Source of the DNA: Bacillus sp. AFS041924
Lineage (GTDB): Bacteria > Bacillota > Bacilli > Bacillales > Bacillaceae_G
Assembly (NCBI RefSeq): GCF_002577195.1
Contig: NZ_NULG01000010.1
Span: forward strand, 1 to 64,000
Length of the DNA stretch: 64,000 nt
Reading direction: 5' to 3'
This document shows, one piece after another, positions 62,493 through 64,000 of this stretch. The position numbers and the translations under genes are program-made. The notes below the pieces were generated by a model. It saw only the letters and a program-made list of their open reading frames with translations. It made no database searches and was not told the DNA's origin. The stretch's first letter is position 1; the number at the start of each line of letters is the position of its first letter.

Positions 62493-63623
62493 ATGCAATT
62501 TCGTTTAAGTGAAGAACATGAAATGATTCGTAAAATGGTAAGAGATTTTGCTAGAAATGAGGTTGCTCCGTCAGCTGCTGAGCGTGATGAGCATGAAAAA
62601 TTTGATCGTTCAATTTTCGATCAAATGGCTGAGTTGGGATTAACAGGAATTCCATTCCCAGAGGAATATGGTGGAATTGGTAGTGATTATTTAGCTTACG
62701 TTATTGCGGTTGAAGAGCTTTCTAGGGTTTGTGCTTCAACAGGTGTAACTTTATCTGCACACACTTCATTAGCTAGTTGGCCGATTTATAAATTTGGTAC
62801 TGAAGAACAAAAACAAAAATTCTTAAAACCACTTGCACAAGGAACAAAAATTGGTGGTTACGGATTAACTGAGCCAGGATCTGGATCAGATGCTGGTGGA
62901 ATGAGAACGACTGCTAGAAAAGAAGGAAACGAATATATTTTAAATGGTTCAAAAATATTTATCACAAATGGTGGAGAAGCTGAAATTTATGTAGTATTTG
63001 CAGTGACTGATCCTACAAATAAACACGGAGTTTCTGCTTTTATCGTTGAAAGTGATTCACCAGGTTTTTCAGTTGGTAAGAAGGAAAGTAAATTAGGTAT
63101 TCGTTCATCTCCAACAACTGAAATAATCTTTGAAGAATGCCGCATTCCAGCTGAAAACCTATTAGGTGAAGAGGGTAAGGGATTTAAAGTTGCTATGCAA
63201 ACTCTTGACGGCGGAAGAAATGGAATTGCTGCACAAGCAGTTGGTATTGCTCAAGGTGCTCTAGATGCTTCAGTAGATTATGCTAAAGAGCGTGTTCAAT
63301 TTGGAAAACCAATTATCGCTCAACAAGGTATCTCGTTTAAACTTGCTGACATGGCTACAAGTATCGAAGCTTCTCGTCTATTAACTTATCAAGCTGCATG
63401 GTTAGAATCTAATGGGCTTCCATATGGTAAAGAATCTGCAATGTCGAAATTATTTGCAGGAGATACTGCAATGAAAGTTACTACAGAAGCAGTACAAGTT
63501 TTCGGTGGATATGGATATACAAAGGATTACCCAGTGGAACGTTTTATGAGAGATGCTAAAATTACTCAAATTTATGAAGGTACACAAGAAATTCAAAAAC
63601 TAGTAATCTCAAGAATGCTATAA
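62493..63623 (+). CDS. acdA: Acyl-CoA dehydrogenase
   Basis: FAD enzyme oxidising short- to medium-chain acyl-CoA to enoyl-CoA; 376 residues. FAD/substrate motifs [35 protein letters not shown] and [22 protein letters not shown]; catalytic Glu in [10 protein letters not shown] near residue 363. The start [20 protein letters not shown] is typical of AcdA. ATG follows CGGGGGAAA. Electrons would go through ETF to the FadF-type reductase encoded upstream. Its own cre-bearing promoter region suggests separate control. Confidence 0.95.
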   Translation: MQFRLSEEHEMIRKMVRDFARNEVAPSAAERDEHEKFDRSIFDQMAELGLTGIPFPEEYGGIGSDYLAYVIAVEELSRVCASTGVTLSAHTSLASWPIYKFGTEEQKQKFLKPLAQGTKIGGYGLTEPGSGSDAGGMRTTARKEGNEYILNGSKIFITNGGEAEIYVVFAVTDPTNKHGVSAFIVESDSPGFSVGKKESKLGIRSSPTTEIIFEECRIPAENLLGEEGKGFKVAMQTLDGGRNGIAAQAVGIAQGALDASVDYAKERVQFGKPIIAQQGISFKLADMATSIEASRLLTYQAAWLESNGLPYGKESAMSKLFAGDTAMKVTTEAVQVFGGYGYTKDYPVERFMRDAKITQIYEGTQEIQKLVISRML

Positions 63624-63669
63624 AAATATATATTTAATCTTATTTTCGCATTACGAATGATCAGGATAG

Positions 63670-63713
63670 CTTGGTATAAGGAATATGGGATAACCTTTAC
63701 CAAGTTTTCTTTT
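63670..63713 (+). terminator. Probable terminator after acdA
   Basis: Stem CTTGGTATAAGG / CCTTTACCAAG with a 12-nt loop, followed by TTTTCTTTT. Confidence 0.65.
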
Positions 63714-63749
63714 ACGAATAGGTAATAATAATTCCGGGGGATGATTAGT

Positions 63750-64000
63750 ATGGTAGAAAAGTATCAAGCTAAACATAAGATTCGTTTTGTTACTGCTTCA
63801 AGCTTATTTGATGGCCATGATGTGTCGATCAATATGATTAGAAGATTATTGCAAGAAAACGGTGTAGAAGTTATTCATTTAGGTCATAACCGTTCTGTTG
63901 AAGAAATTATTAACGCAGCTATTCAAGAGGATGTACAAGGTATTTCTATTTCTTCCTACCAAGGTGGACATATGGAATACTTTAAATACATGTATGATTT
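63750..64000 (+). CDS. icmF: Fused isobutyryl-CoA mutase IcmF, N-terminal part
   Basis: The first 83 codons of a gene cut by the window end. [60 protein letters not shown] and [16 protein letters not shown] match the B12-binding domain that begins the fused mutase. DGHD supplies the cobalt-binding His. The complete protein of about 1,080 residues would add a MeaI-type GTPase and the substrate domain. It interconverts isobutyryl- and butyryl-CoA (or isovaleryl/pivalyl), fitting the acyl-CoA cluster before it. ATG 63750 has GGGGG nine bases upstream. Confidence 0.93.
   Translation, partial: MVEKYQAKHKIRFVTASSLFDGHDVSINMIRRLLQENGVEVIHLGHNRSVEEIINAAIQEDVQGISISSYQGGHMEYFKYMYD

Overview
The window looks like chromosomal DNA from a low-GC, endospore-forming member of the Bacillaceae. 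The case rests on AT-rich codon use, strong AGGAGG-type ribosome-binding sites with many TTG/GTG starts, spore genes (gerQ, cwlJ, rsfA, pbpG) and gene order like the ywd-ywf-ywh-ywi-ywj part of the Bacillus subtilis chromosome. A Gottfriedia- or Bacillus-like genus is plausible, but the species cannot be fixed from this sequence. I saw no rRNA, tRNA, CRISPR array, intact insertion sequence or prophage.

Region 1 (1-8.2 kb) is accessory. It opens with a broken poly-N-acetylglucosamine exopolysaccharide pair (pgaC and pgaD, three apparent frameshifts). Next comes a compact type II partition-like cassette: a phased repeat array at 1921-2190, an actin-like ParM/StbA ATPase and a small putative ribbon-helix-helix partner. 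A CBS-domain protein, an EamA transporter, purine nucleoside phosphorylase and a ROK regulator follow.

Region 2 (8.2-12.6 kb) is a complete trehalose operon, treP-treA-treR. Its sigma-A promoter is overlapped by a perfect 14-bp inverted-repeat operator. TreP has no EIIA domain, and a free-standing glucose-type EIIA at 21.1 kb is an obvious candidate phosphate donor.

Region 3 (12.6-29.6 kb) is mixed: an RlmI-like methyltransferase, pepT, a YhhN protein, a secreted L,D-transpeptidase, topB, a siroheme-type dehydrogenase, the EIIA, an acyltransferase, a two-gene ABC exporter, a YhgE/Pip protein, a GtrB-like glycosyltransferase with an altered DXD motif, and a YeiH permease.

Region 4 (29.6-52.2 kb) is the conserved backbone: ung, ywdI, ywdK, gerQ, cwlJ, hemQ, pta, lipL, rsfA, ywfO, ywhB, ywhC, ywhD, pbpG, speE, speB, ywiB and argS. 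Inserted into it are a Fur-controlled siderophore-binding lipoprotein, a PepSY protein behind two Fur boxes, and a yfmP-yfmO regulator/efflux pair.

Region 5 (52.2-55.5 kb) is the most notable. A promoter matching the sigma-I consensus drives a secreted DUF5667 protein with a Lys/His-rich tail. It is followed without an evident terminator by sigI and rsgI. This RsgI has lost the conserved Asn-Pro self-cleavage motif and has an unusual Lys/Asn/Gln-rich tail.

Region 6 (55.6-64 kb) holds an NTF2-like protein, a clsB-like gene and uvsE, then a fatty-acid degradation block: fadF behind a near-perfect FadR operator, a thiolase, acdA behind a consensus cre site, and the start of icmF, cut by the window end.
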